This document shows positions 31,735 to 42,162 of a DNA stretch of 64,000 bases, piece after piece. Source of the DNA: Sabellastarte sp. h YS-2021 (taxonomy: Eukaryota; Annelida; Polychaeta; Sabellida; Sabellidae); assembly GCA_964017235.1 (NCBI GenBank), contig OZ024933.1, positions 60,742,255-60,806,254 of the forward strand. Direction: 5' to 3'. The notes under the pieces are model-generated. The model ran no database searches. It saw only the letters and a list, made by a program, of their open reading frames with translations, and was not told the DNA's origin. Numbering within the stretch: the first letter of the stretch is position 1; every line of letters starts with the position of its first letter. A program made the position numbers and the translations under genes.

Positions 31735-34700
31735 TTTAAATTTGTAACAGTCTTTCTATCAGGATTTGTTATCACATTCGTGAAATAATAGCCAACACTA
31801 TACATCACTTACAAGCCATTTAATTCATGATTTCCAATACCTGATTTCAAGCAAGCACTTAGAATTAGCAATGTTTAATGCTCAGCCACTCGGATGAGTT
31901 TTGGGCTCAAATCCATTTCATTTAAGCTGACCAAGCTGATACTGGTCTTACCCAAAAGTCTCAGTTATAAAATTGAATTGATTCTGATTATTCAGTTTCT
32001 TTTCATCACATATAGTTTAGACTAAGGTTTATATAGTCACAGATGATTGACGGAAAATATTTCAGAATCTTAGCAGAAACATTGAGCCATCTTCTTGTTA
32101 GTTTCAAAGCTGAACCCACCAATCAGCCAAATCACAAGTTCAGTTTCTTTGTGAAATCACTTGAGGTTCAGTCTGTGCCTGGAAATATAGAGGTCCTCCC
32201 TGATCTATGGGTTAGAAAATTTGGCATCTAATGTTAAGATGAATGGGACATAACAAATGTTTAACCCCAAAGTCTCAAAATTGACTCTAAACCAGGCTTA
32301 AGCCCTTTCATGAAATCGTCCAGATGTATAATTGGGATAATGGCAGTCTGAACTATCCCCATGTCTTCCATTTCTGGTATACTCTGACCGTTGTTTGTCA
32401 CCGTGAATGAGCCTAAGTTTTCCTGACTTTCTTTATAACCTGTTTTGTCAACCATCCTTTCGTTTTTGGAGAATACGTTCAGTAACCACACTTCATAGTA
32501 AAGCGTGTTTATTTTATCTGATAACCTGGAGTATGAATTTCTTCTTTCATTGCAGTCTTCTTTCTTCTCAGTTGTATATATAATAATCGATGTGGGTAGC
32601 ATGAATATCATTTGAGCTGTGAAATTATTCAAACCTAATGGCTAAGTATGCTTCAGTACCACGGCATAAATAATGATTGATCACAAAAAAAACACTGTAA
32701 TAGATTGTATTACTTTATATTGATTTCATTATGATCATAAAACAAATTCACCTCTTTTTGGATTACACTAGTAAATTGTTAAAGTACTAAATGTAGCAAC
32801 ATTTGAATAACTTTGACAAAAAATCAACAAATGCCAATTAAACAATTTTTTTATATAAAATGTATAAGAGCCAAACCAATAAAAAACTTAATTATAAAAA
32901 AATCACCCTTAAACCACCAGTTTTAATACAATTAAGATACTGATACTATTTATATATACCTCATTTTACATTTACATGAAATCTGTTTATGTGTTAAAAA
33001 TATACCAGAAACATTTTATACAAAAAGGAGAAATAACAGATTGTGCAGACCTGTGTTTGTGGAGCCATGGTCTCATAAAAAATGGATCTGTCAGTGTATC
33101 CAAAAAAGGTCTTTCACTTGACTTTTGTATTCAAATATAGCCCCCTTTAGCCTAAGATTCGGCTAAACACTTCGTGAATTTCATCGTTTGGGCCAAATGT
33201 TTATATAAAGTGAAGAAGTATTTAAATATCGCATACTTCTGTGTGATTTATTGTCCCTTGATATCATCTGTTTTGGATGAAAGAAGTAATGTCTGAAATA
33301 CCTATGTGTTTAGCTTTTACTGGCTCACTACTGTAATAGGGCCATTACATTATGGCCAGCTTATTGTGAAACTGCCTCTGGATTGGCAAATATAATACCG
33401 AACAAATAGATATGTATTTAGGATGGCTTTTTGACATTTTACCAATAGCTTTCTTATTTGCAATTGCAATTGCATCATTAGTTCTTCTGATACTGTCCTG
33501 CAAAGTTTGCGATAGTATTTATAATAATAATATAACAATATTATTTACAAGCAAGAATATTAAATCATTTAATATGATGGAGAACAATTCCCAAACATTC
33601 AGATTGTTTCCTGATTCAAAGTCTTGGCCAGGAGATGATACCATATGACCTACGAATATTCCAATAAGGTCCAAAATATTCTACTTTCCTCCTTGAATGA
33701 CAAATTTCCAGGATCATAATCCAATCGGAGAGGTTGATCACGACAGTGGAAGAGCCCTATAAATCTAAGTAGATAAAAGTATTTCTAGATACAAACAAAC
33801 ATTACTGCTCTTTACCATAACTTTGCAAAACCCCAAACAAAATACTCATCAAGAGCTAGTTTCACCTGCTTAACCTTTAAAACTATTCATATTTTAATTC
33901 AGTTGTTTTCTGTTTTCATTTTATAATTCTCATACAAAGGCCTAAACTGTAACAAAATTAGAAATTGAAAGGAATATTTTGTTGTAATACACATTTACTG
34001 ATAGATAAGTTTATTTGATGCTTCAGTTCCGACTAAGCATTAGATTTTTCTTAAAGTTTGAAACATTTACAGAACGTTTTCAAACCCAAAATTTAGGTCA
34101 ATAAACTGTTTTAAGGTTTTAGTTTACATGCTAATGTTTACAAAACATTTGATACACATTCTCTATACAATTTCTTTCATTTGTAAAATAGCTAAAAATT
34201 GAAGGATAAGCTGGAAATTTTTTCAAACATTCATAATTAAATATGTGATAAATACCGTACGTAAAATATTTAAACATCATTTGTTGACAATGTTTTGTAA
34301 ATAGTTTAACTGAAAAGGGTTCACCAACATTCCATAAAAACTGGCTTTTCATATCCATCATTATAACATGTTTTTCAAATGTTTTCTATCAAATGTTTTG
34401 GAAAAGTTCTATCACACATGCTTTTGTATACATACATTCAGTATGCTTATTAAAGATTTACTTTTAACATTTGCAAACAAAGATAGCACTCAGTAATAAT
34501 TAGGGATTTTAGAGAACTGTGTCAAAAATTACCCCACATGCAATGCCTATCAGTGAGAGATGAATGGGCGCAGAATTTTTAAGCCACTTTCTTACATTTT
34601 TAGACATATTGTTTTTTGATGAGCAGCCTAAAAACAGGTTTACTTTGACATCTGACACCAATTAAGGTTAATATTGGCAGCCAATGCTGAAGTAATGTTT

Positions 34701-35680
34701 CTGAGACGTTGTAATATTCATTTGTTATGTTTTTCTAATATCTGTCATTAAACGTTCAATAAATGTTATAAATACATGTTTCCATATCCATCATTTTTTA
34801 ATTTTTACAAGAATTTTAATTTCAATTATTTACAGACATTTGAAATGTTTACTGGGCCAAACATGTAACTATTAAAAGTGAGAAATATTCTTTTAAAATG
34901 TGCATTTTTACTTGCTTAACATTACTATTAATTTGTGTGATTGTTCACATTCTCTTTGACCTATCATGTAAATTTAAAAAGCAAACTTTGACAGTGATTT
35001 CTGTTTAATACATATACAGTACCTGTAGTAAGCCAATGCACTTCATGTACTCTCTTATTGATTGATATTCATAGCTATTTCTCTATATTTAAACATAGAA
35101 AGCAATAGTTTGCATATATTTAAAGAAGATACAACACAGGTAATACCTTGGAAATAAATGTAATATAAACAAGTACAAAATTACACAAACTGGGATAAAT
35201 ACAGTATGCTACCATGTAATATTCATGTTTTATTCATATTGTAAACCCAAATCAAAAGATCAATGTAAGCTTTTGTAGTCCAAATCAACAGCCAGTTTAT
35301 AACTAACTAGTAACTATACTTACACTTATAAAAACGTCTACATGTAAAATATTTGCGTTTCTTTTACTTTGATGTCATAAAGTCATCAAATATATTCACA
35401 GCTTCTTGCCAAAAGAACAAAGTAAAAAAATAAACTTATACACCAATAAAATACAGAGTTATCACATGATATCTAATCAACTTGCTGTATAAAATTATCA
35501 AATACTCAATAAAATAACAACAGAAATACAAAACTGCATGATACACCAGTGTGTATTTTCCAGCTATATGACAAAAATACAAAAGACTGCTCTCAGAAAA
35601 AATATCATTCAGTTACATTTGGAAACCCTTGCATTTCATCCCTCAATAAATGACCCCTTTGGATGTTGTCCATAATTTAG
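31735..35680. other. Long AT-rich stretch, no gene recognised
   Basis: Open frames at 32043-32231, 32261-32632 and 33412-33648 resemble no family. Sequence near 33131-33190 (CCTAAGATTCGGC...CTTCGTGAATT) resembles the ends of the TIR element at 30.5-31.7 kb and may be a relic of a relative. Confidence 0.4.
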
Positions 35681-35681
35681 C

Positions 35682-35683
35682 CC

Positions 35684-35714
<31 letters not shown>
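35682..35714. repeat. (TCA)n microsatellite
   Basis: About eleven trinucleotide repeats of the TCA/ATC type. Confidence 0.9.
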
Positions 35715-35789
35715 GACTCACTGGCCTAGGTTATGGTTTTGATTGTTGGTCTGACACTTTCACAGTGGTATCTAAAATATTATCGTGTA

Positions 35790-36014
35790 GAGTAAGAAAT
35801 CTAAAATTCGCCACATATCTGAAATTCGCCACATGTGAAAATACTAATAAAATAAATAAATTGTGGTGAGATTTGTTGACTGTATAGTAAATTAAGGCTT
35901 TTTGAACTGAAAAATACCAATTTTTAGACAAAAACATCATTTTCTTCATAAAATTAACTAAGGTTTTAGAGGTGGCGAATTTTAGATTCCTGGCGAATTT
36001 TAGATTTCTTACTC
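35790..36014. mobile_element. MITE with 25-bp TIRs and TA target duplication
   Basis: The left end GAGTAAGAAATCTAAAATTC (then GCCA) is matched exactly in inverse at the right end, and the motif is repeated just inside each end. TA flanks both sides (35788-35789 and 36015-36016), as for Tc1/mariner-type insertions. The 225-bp length and lack of coding capacity mark it as a MITE. Confidence 0.85.
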
Positions 36015-36339
36015 TAGAGTCATTGAAGAATAGAGGCTGCTTGCAACATTGATTTTCAACAGGCAAAATTGTGTGATACAGCTATCCAGTATTCATGTAA
36101 CACAAACTTCAAAATAGAGTAAATTGTAAATTATATGTATACTTGTGCTTTGACGACTTCTATTATATTAAAATTTAGGAAAATCATTCTTTGGTCTACT
36201 GACGCCTGACCTCAGAGTTCAAATTTTGGCCATGCTATTTCAGATAAAGAGAGCAGTTACATGCTGATGTGTGTGTGTCGTTTTATGGTGAATAATCTTA
36301 ATTATGTGGGTGTTCCACCACACGACTAAGGCTCCCGAT

Positions 36340-36900
36340 TAAGGGTTTTTGGGGGTCGGTTTGAAATATTTGCTTAGTCCCAGACCTTCTGTAAGGGTCG
36401 GTTGTGGTCGGTTGGGGCCGTGTGAAAAATCAAACATGTTTGATATTTCACACGACTACAACCGATTCCTATTTCCCGCCGTCAACAAAATGTCCAGTCC
36501 CAGGCGTCCTCAGGCCTCCTCAGACCCAAATTTACAGAGTCGGTTGTTGTCCCAGGCGTCCTGCGACCCTTAGTCCCAGACCTCCGTAGCTTAGTCCCAG
36601 GAGGCCGGTTCTTAATCCCAGACTCAAATATGATGCGTATGAATTTCATGCGTCTGAAAGTGAGTCGGTTGCATTAGTCCCCGGAAGCCTCAGACCGTCT
36701 GCGGTGTCCTGCAACCCAAAAATCAAGGTCTGGGACTAAGAACCGACTAAGGGTAACCGACCCTAACCGATCCAAACCGGCCTCCCCAGGACGCCTGGGA
36801 CCACGCATTTTCAGTCTGCGGCGGCCTGAGGACGCCTCAGGCGGCCTGGGACTAACAACCGATTAAGAACCGACTGTTTTCCGCGCGTTTGAAATTAAAA
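36340..36900. repeat. Left subterminal motif array of the Harbinger element
   Basis: Multiple direct and inverted copies of GTCGGTT/AACCGAC, AGTCCCAGAC/GTCTGGGACT and CCCAGGCGTCC/CCTGAGG occur here. The matching array near the right end lies at 40870-41190. The local sequence is much more GC-rich than the host DNA around it. Confidence 0.75.
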
Positions 36901-36924
36901 CGAGGCAATGAGCAGGTCTGGGAC

Positions 36925-36932
36925 TATATAAG
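36925..36932 (+). promoter_or_regulatory. TATA box for the MADF gene
   Basis: TATATAAG lies about 175 bases before the MADF start codon, just inside the subterminal array. It is a good core-promoter match in an otherwise GC-rich stretch. Confidence 0.5.
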
Positions 36933-37105
36933 CGACCGCGCACACTTTGTCATTGTTACTGACTGTTTGGCTACTGAGAGACGTGTGTCACTGATTTGTA
37001 GGGGTTTTCAATTTTTATTTTACATTTTATATACTTGAGCTTAAGGCAAATTTCACAGTTAGGAGACACATTTTACTATTTTTTTATTATTTTGTCGACT
37101 GGATC

Positions 37106-38329
37106 ATGAGAAAAGAGAAAGGAGGGAAGAGAGGAAGGAAAAAGATGGATGAGAGGGAGAAGGAAAGTCAAGTAGAGGAGAGGAGTGAAGTTTTTACAGA
37201 AGAAGGAAGTGAGAGGAGAGAGGAGGAGGAGATTCAGGAAGATCCAGCTATTGGGGAAGCTGTGGCAGAAGAAGAAGAGAGGTGTGAGGAAGATCCGGAG
37301 TGCCATTCTTCAGCCAAGAGAGCCAGGGTGTGTGCCACTTTTACAGACAGTGATGAAGTTTCCATTGTAGAATTCGTCAAGCTGCACCCTGAACTGTATG
37401 ACAAGGAACATTCACGTTTCCACGACAGGAACAGAAGAGAGGCTCTCTGGGCAGAAATATCTGCAGAACTTAAGCTCCAGCCCTTTGATGTGAGAAGGTG
37501 GTTTGAGTCCCAGCGAACCCGTTATGGAAAGCTGTCTAAGCTCCAATCTGGCCAAGCCCCGAGGGAGATGACCAAGAGACAGTCCTGGGTCTACCAACAG
37601 ATGGGTTTTCTTAAAACCCACATCAGAAGAAAGGGGGCCAATAGAAGTTCAGGTTTTGAGGCCAGTCCAAATACCAGCAAGCAGGACGAATCACGTGGGT
37701 CAACTACTGACACAGAACACCTCGAGTCAAGTGTCCTGAGGGAGAGGAGTCAGTCCATCATTACATCAACACCCGTTTCAACTACAGACTCCAAGATTCT
37801 CGAACACTTTGAGCAGATGAGGACACTTATCTCAGGTTTTATGCATCAGAAGTCAGACAGGCAGCCTTTCTTTGACTACGTGGCATCAGAGGCCGAAAAG
37901 ATGACTCAAGAAGAATTTGAAGAATTAAAGGGCAAGATATTCAGAGATATCGAAAATATTAAGAGTAACCGCAGACGTCAGCCATTGCCCAGAAGATCAG
38001 CCACTGTTACCACGGAGTCCCAGAGGGTCGGCCTACTGCCAACAACCACTCCACAGGCGTCAAGTTCCACTCAAGCAGCAGCTAGCAGCAGTTTTGTGTA
38101 CTATACACCAAGCCCCATTGGCTTCAGCAACCCGACATCTGTCCTAACTGTACAGGACGAAGGGAGCAGACACAATCTGAGTGGAATCTTAAGCCAGCTA
38201 CCAGATCTGACATCAACACAGATCGTCAAGCAGCCTCAGCAGCAGCAGCAGCAGCAACAACCGCAGCAGCAGCTCTTTACTATCACCACTTCAGCACTGC
38301 CTCAACAGCAGCAGCAGCCTCCTCAGTAG
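37106..38329 (+). CDS. MADF-domain accessory protein of the Harbinger element
   Basis: The 407-residue protein begins with a highly charged region (residues 1-80, rich in Arg, Lys and Glu). A MADF DNA-binding domain follows at about 85-170 (IVEFVKLHPELYDKEHSRF, then LWAEISAEL, RRWFESQRTRYGKL, WVYQQMGFLK). A Ser/Thr-rich linker, a helical segment near 232-290, and a glutamine-rich tail (about 375-407) complete it. Harbinger elements encode a Myb/SANT- or MADF-type partner that helps the transposase reach the nucleus and DNA ends; this protein probably fills that role. A host MADF gene is unlikely because it lies between the TIRs. No disruptions are seen. Confidence 0.82.
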   Translation: MRKEKGGKRGRKKMDEREKESQVEERSEVFTEEGSERREEEEIQEDPAIGEAVAEEEERCEEDPECHSSAKRARVCATFTDSDEVSIVEFVKLHPELYDKEHSRFHDRNRREALWAEISAELKLQPFDVRRWFESQRTRYGKLSKLQSGQAPREMTKRQSWVYQQMGFLKTHIRRKGANRSSGFEASPNTSKQDESRGSTTDTEHLESSVLRERSQSIITSTPVSTTDSKILEHFEQMRTLISGFMHQKSDRQPFFDYVASEAEKMTQEEFEELKGKIFRDIENIKSNRRRQPLPRRSATVTTESQRVGLLPTTTPQASSSTQAAASSSFVYYTPSPIGFSNPTSVLTVQDEGSRHNLSGILSQLPDLTSTQIVKQPQQQQQQQQPQQQLFTITTSALPQQQQQPPQ

Positions 38330-39100
38330 CCATCCAGTCAGGGCGGGTCTTTGACCTGCCAGGCCCTTTTCAGGGCCACCAAATCATCCAAAAACAATTA
38401 TTCAGCTACGTGTTCTTCCAATTCCCCTCCCAAAACAAAAAAGTTCAGTACAAATACTTATCACAAGAAAAAAAAAATTAAAGTCCAACACTTACACCAC
38501 CCCAAACATGAAACAAATAACCCATGGTACTACACATAACAAAAAAGGCCACATAAAAAAAAAATTAAAAATAACTCCCAATATGGCCATTACTCAGCCC
38601 ATTTTTAGATTAAAATCCATGGGATAGTTTAAAATCTGTAATTGAAAAGTCCAACACTTACACCTTCCCTAGAGTTAAAAGGCATAATTACATACTTACC
38701 AACCCACAAACAGACAAACCCAATACCAAACATAACCCCCAAATAACAAACCCAGTACCAAACCTAATACCCAACTACCCCAAAAAACCCAACCCCAGTA
38801 ACCAACAAACACACAAACCCAAAAGTAAATAGAACCCATGCCAACGAACTGACAAAGTATTTAGCAAACACAATCCCCCATTATTGAAAGCAAAACTAGT
38901 TCCATGGTTATATTTTCCAAATTTTTGTGATTAGAAATGAATATTTAAAATTTAATATTTCCATAAAAAAATTTCTGCTACAAATAAGTTTCCCAGCCAT
39001 GAAAAAAGAAAAATGTTTAAATTAGGATGTGGATTTGAAAATATATAAAATAATAATTCAATTTAGGATATTATGTGTGACTTTGTGTTTGGCTTTTGTT
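38330..39100. other. Non-coding spacer between the convergent Harbinger genes
   Basis: This A- and C-rich sequence contains many short CAAACCCA/ACCCAAT-type repeats and no recognised gene. It includes the probable 3' UTR of the MADF gene. Confidence 0.5.
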
Positions 39101-39129
39101 TAAGAGTGGGTTTGTCTGTTTGTTGGGTG

Positions 39130-39372
39130 AGTAAGTTGTGTTTGTCTGTTTGTCCGTCTCAAGAAGTTATGCTTGGCATGGGGTTTGTCTGTTTGTCCGT
39201 CTCAACAAGTTATGTTTGGCATGGGGTTTGTCTGTTTGTCCGTCTCAACAAGTTATGCTTGGCATGGGGTTTGTCTGTTTGTCCGTCTCAAGAAGTTATG
39301 TTTGGCATGGGGTTTGTCTGTTTGTCCGTCTCAACAAGTTATGTTTGGCATGGGGTTTGTCTGTTTGTCCAC
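39130..39372. repeat. 43-bp minisatellite
   Basis: About five and a half copies of a 43-base unit containing GGCATGGGGTTTGTCTGTTT occur here, differing only at a C/G and a C/T position. Because 43 is not a multiple of three and the unit lacks stops, all three plus frames stay open and give the same repeating peptide in rotation. It is not a gene. Confidence 0.9.
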
Positions 39373-39403
39373 ATAGCTGATTAATTGTTTTGGGAATATT
39401 TGG

Positions 39404-39445
39404 TAGTCCTGAAAAGGACTGTTATAGTTAGTCCTGAAAAGGACT
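39404..39445. terminator. Duplicated hairpin near the transposase 3' end
   Basis: TAGTCCTGAAAAGGACT occurs twice (39404-39420 and 39429-39445). Each copy is a perfect AGTCC/GGACT stem with a short loop, just beyond the transposase stop codon. A role in 3' end formation is only a guess from position. Confidence 0.35.
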
Positions 39446-39462
39446 GTTTACTGCAACAGGAC

Positions 39463-40779
39463 CTATATTCTGCCATCTTGCCAGGCCACCGCTCCCTCAT
39501 TATTGAAGTAGTCCTTCAGGTAATCCCTCTGTCTTTTGGCCTCTCTAGCAGGGTTTCTGTCTTGGCCACCACCAGCAGCACCACCAATCAATCCACAATC
39601 ACCAGGCACATCATCATCATCATCATCATCCCCCCCAGGCTGCTGACCAGCAGGTTGACCTTGATACTGGCTTCTGAGTATATTGTGCAGAACCACACAG
39701 GTCATGACCACTTCTCTAACTGTTTCTGGGGGTAGTTCAATGGTGGTCCTCATGACTCTAAATCTTGACACAAGGATGCCAAAAGCGTTCTCCACAACTC
39801 TCCTGCCCCTTGATATTCTGTAGTTGGCAATCCTTTCCTCCCTTGTTAACAGCCTTCTGCCATAGGGTTTCATGAGCCAGGTCTTCAGGGCAAAGGCATC
39901 ATCTGCCAAAATGAAGTAGGGGACATCTGTACCACCCTGTGTTATAGGAGCTGGGTCAGGGAAGCCTATCCTGCCATCTTCAATCCTCCTCTTCAGCTGA
40001 GAGGCATTAAATATCTGGGCATCTGAGCAAGACCCTTCTGTACCCACATCCACCCATCTGAATTTGTACTGCCCATCTACCAAGGCCAACATGACAATGG
40101 AAAAGAACCCCTTGTAGTTGTGGTAGAGGGCTCCAGAGTTCTTTGGTTTCTTCAGGGCCACATGCTTTCCATCCAGGGCTCCCGGGGCATGTGGAACATT
40201 CCACCTGATCCTGAATTCCCTCTCCAGTTCTTTCCACTCATCTGGGGTAGTAGGACATTTGAGGTACTCTCTGGTGAACTCATCCTGGATGGCCCTGCAG
40301 ACCTCTGGTAGAAACTTGGAAATGGTGGATCTTCCAACCCTGAACTGACAGGATAATGATGTGTATGACTCTCCAGTGGCCAGATATCTGATGGTGAGGG
40401 CTAACTTCTCCCCAACACTGATAGGAGCTCTGTAGTTGGTGGCCTGCCTGGCTAGACGTGGTTCCAGTCTGGTCTTCATCATTTCAAAGAATTCTGGGGT
40501 CATCCTCATGTAGTTGGTGAATCCTGGAATATCTGTGGCATAAAGATCAGCCATAATGTTGTGGTAGGCCCCCCTCTCCTCTCTCTGCAGTAGCCATGGC
40601 CTGACCCACATGTTGTGCCTTCTTCTGGGTCTCTGTATGGGTGCTGGTGGTGCTGGTGGTGGTGGTGGTGGTTGCTGTGCTTGACGTAAAAAATGGAAAT
40701 ACATGATTATTTGTAAGTGAATAAAAACCAAAAAAGCCCTAAGTTGTTGTTGAATCTGTCTTCCATTAAAAGGTGGCAT
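39463..40779 (-). CDS. PIF/Harbinger DDE transposase
   Basis: The intact 438-residue protein cuts and joins element ends. A proline-rich N-terminus (residues 37-47) is followed by a helix-turn-helix-like region (GESYTSLSCQFRVGRSTISK at 136-155) and the DDE nuclease: D203 in GALDGKHV, D293 in LADDAFAL, E330 in RRVVENAFG. The block GSCSDAQIF, typical of the family, is at about 250-257. An acidic run of seven D (384-390) precedes a basic C-terminus. Length is normal for the family. The first 30 residues are unusually hydrophobic, so translation might start at a later Met such as M57. Confidence 0.92.
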   Translation of the reverse strand: MPPFNGRQIQQQLRAFLVFIHLQIIMYFHFLRQAQQPPPPPPAPPAPIQRPRRRHNMWVRPWLLQREERGAYHNIMADLYATDIPGFTNYMRMTPEFFEMMKTRLEPRLARQATNYRAPISVGEKLALTIRYLATGESYTSLSCQFRVGRSTISKFLPEVCRAIQDEFTREYLKCPTTPDEWKELEREFRIRWNVPHAPGALDGKHVALKKPKNSGALYHNYKGFFSIVMLALVDGQYKFRWVDVGTEGSCSDAQIFNASQLKRRIEDGRIGFPDPAPITQGGTDVPYFILADDAFALKTWLMKPYGRRLLTREERIANYRISRGRRVVENAFGILVSRFRVMRTTIELPPETVREVVMTCVVLHNILRSQYQGQPAGQQPGGDDDDDDDVPGDCGLIGGAAGGGQDRNPAREAKRQRDYLKDYFNNEGAVAWQDGRI

Positions 40780-40827
40780 CCTGGTGTGTTCCTAGAAAAG
40801 CAATGATGATTAGATCGCAAATTTTAT

Positions 40828-40842
40828 ATATATATATACAGA
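40828..40842 (-). promoter_or_regulatory. TA-rich tract, possible TATA element for the transposase
   Basis: A TATATATATATA run lies about 50-60 bases before the transposase start on the minus strand. It could serve as core promoter or be a simple repeat. Confidence 0.3.
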
Positions 40843-42048
40843 AAATCCAGCAACTTTGCAAAACAATAATCGGGGATCCTGGTCTGGGGAGGCCTGAGGA
40901 GGCCTGAGGATGCCTGAGGACGCCGGTAGTTAATCGTGTGTTAGTCGGCTCTTAGTCCCAGGAGGCCTGAGGCGTCCTGGGACCCGGTCGGTTTGTGTCC
41001 CACAGGATCGTGGTTGAAACCGACCCGAAAACTGGCTTAGTCGGTTCTTAGTCCCAGACCAGTCGGGGACTGTCTGCGGCTGCCTGAGGCGTCCTGAGGT
41101 GTCCTGAGGCGTCCTGGGGACGATCTGTTCTTAATCCCAGACTTTGAAACCGACCCAGTATTCCCGCCCATTTTTGTCTTTTTTCAACCGACTGTGCACG
41201 ATTAAGGGTCGCCGACAGGATCGGGGCTTAATCCTTTGGTGGAACAGGGGCATTAGTTATCTGCGTGCTTACATTTCAGGAACTTACAGTAGTTATGATA
41301 TGACTTGTAAAATCTGTGGGAAATCTAACAAAAGATGTGTAATTAGATAGGTGCTTGAGAGGCTTCCCGTCTTGATGTGGAGACGCCACCATGTCTTGTC
41401 AGACAGTTTCTTTTCTAGTGTTGGTATTGTTCTCTGGCTTGTCGGGAAGCAATGCCTATCAAACCAATTCGACGGCAAATGCTGTGTATGATAGTTGGCC
41501 ATGACAAGACATGAAGAGACAAGGACAAACCACTTGCCTAGTAGGTGGAACAAGTGTCAGGATGAAAACCCAGGGTGAATCTGTGATATTTCAAACATGT
41601 TTGATATTTAGCCAGTCAACCAAGTGAAGCCGGGAATTCATAACCCACCCTCCATAAGACTGCACACAAATGCAATCGACCCTTGAAAACACCTTGGTAA
41701 CCAACAAGATGGCTCCAGCAGGTCACAGTATACCATTATTTTAATCGGAATTCTAACTACATATTAACACCCATAAATGGTAAATACAGTGTAAAACTAA
41801 GTTTTGAGTTGACTTATATTTATTATGTTTCTCTAATATTAGTAATTTGAGGTTACCTTTAGTTCATGTGTAAGGTTTCCTTATGGAACAAATTTCATTT
41901 CTTATAACCTTCTTGCAGTGACTTCAAGTAACCCTAGTAATTTCCTGCAGCTAACGTTCAACTCTGGGTTGGTAAAATATTAACTTAAGGCCTCCCTTTC
42001 TGATGCAATATACATGTACGTAGATAAAAATAAATAATTGTCCTCAAC

Positions 42049-42162
42049 CTGTCAACCTGGGTATTGTGTCGGACTGCAATCCAATACACTTGTGGTGTAA
42101 CTTAACCTTCAATGTCTGCTGTTCAAGTGTGTGAGTGGGTTGTTTCAAAACATTTACAGCAT
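42049..42162 (-). CDS. RRM-protein exon 5
   Basis: From GTTTTCAG/ATGCTG to TTGACAG/GTTGAG, entering and leaving in phase 1. It encodes AVNVLKQPTHTLEQQTLKVK and more, the last helix and strand of an RRM that starts in the previous exon. Confidence 0.62.

Larger units (their letters stand above)
36305..41252. mobile_element. PIF/Harbinger DNA transposon, apparently complete
   Basis: The ends are imperfect TIRs, TGTGGGTGTTCCACCA on the left and TGCCCCTGTTCCACCA inverted on the right. They are flanked by TTA at 36302-36304 and 41253-41255, the 3-bp duplication expected for this superfamily. Inside are convergent genes for a MADF DNA-binding protein (plus) and a DDE transposase (minus), both open. 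About 550 bases inside the left end and 320 inside the right end are packed with short motifs (CCTGAGGCGTCC, AGTCCCAGAC, AACCGAC) in both orientations, possibly transposase-binding sites. Confidence 0.9.

Noticed and set aside
37106-38329. Host MADF transcription factor gene
   Set aside because: It is intronless, lies between Harbinger TIRs and is paired with a transposase, so it belongs to the element.
39073-39384. Three overlapping open frames giving Cys/Val-rich repeated peptides
   Set aside because: They are the three frames of one 43-bp minisatellite and have no protein family resemblance.
41390-41512. Inverted repeat CATGTCTTGTC / GACAAGACATG
   Set aside because: Short arms more than 100 bases apart, with no target duplication or coding content; probably chance or an old relic.
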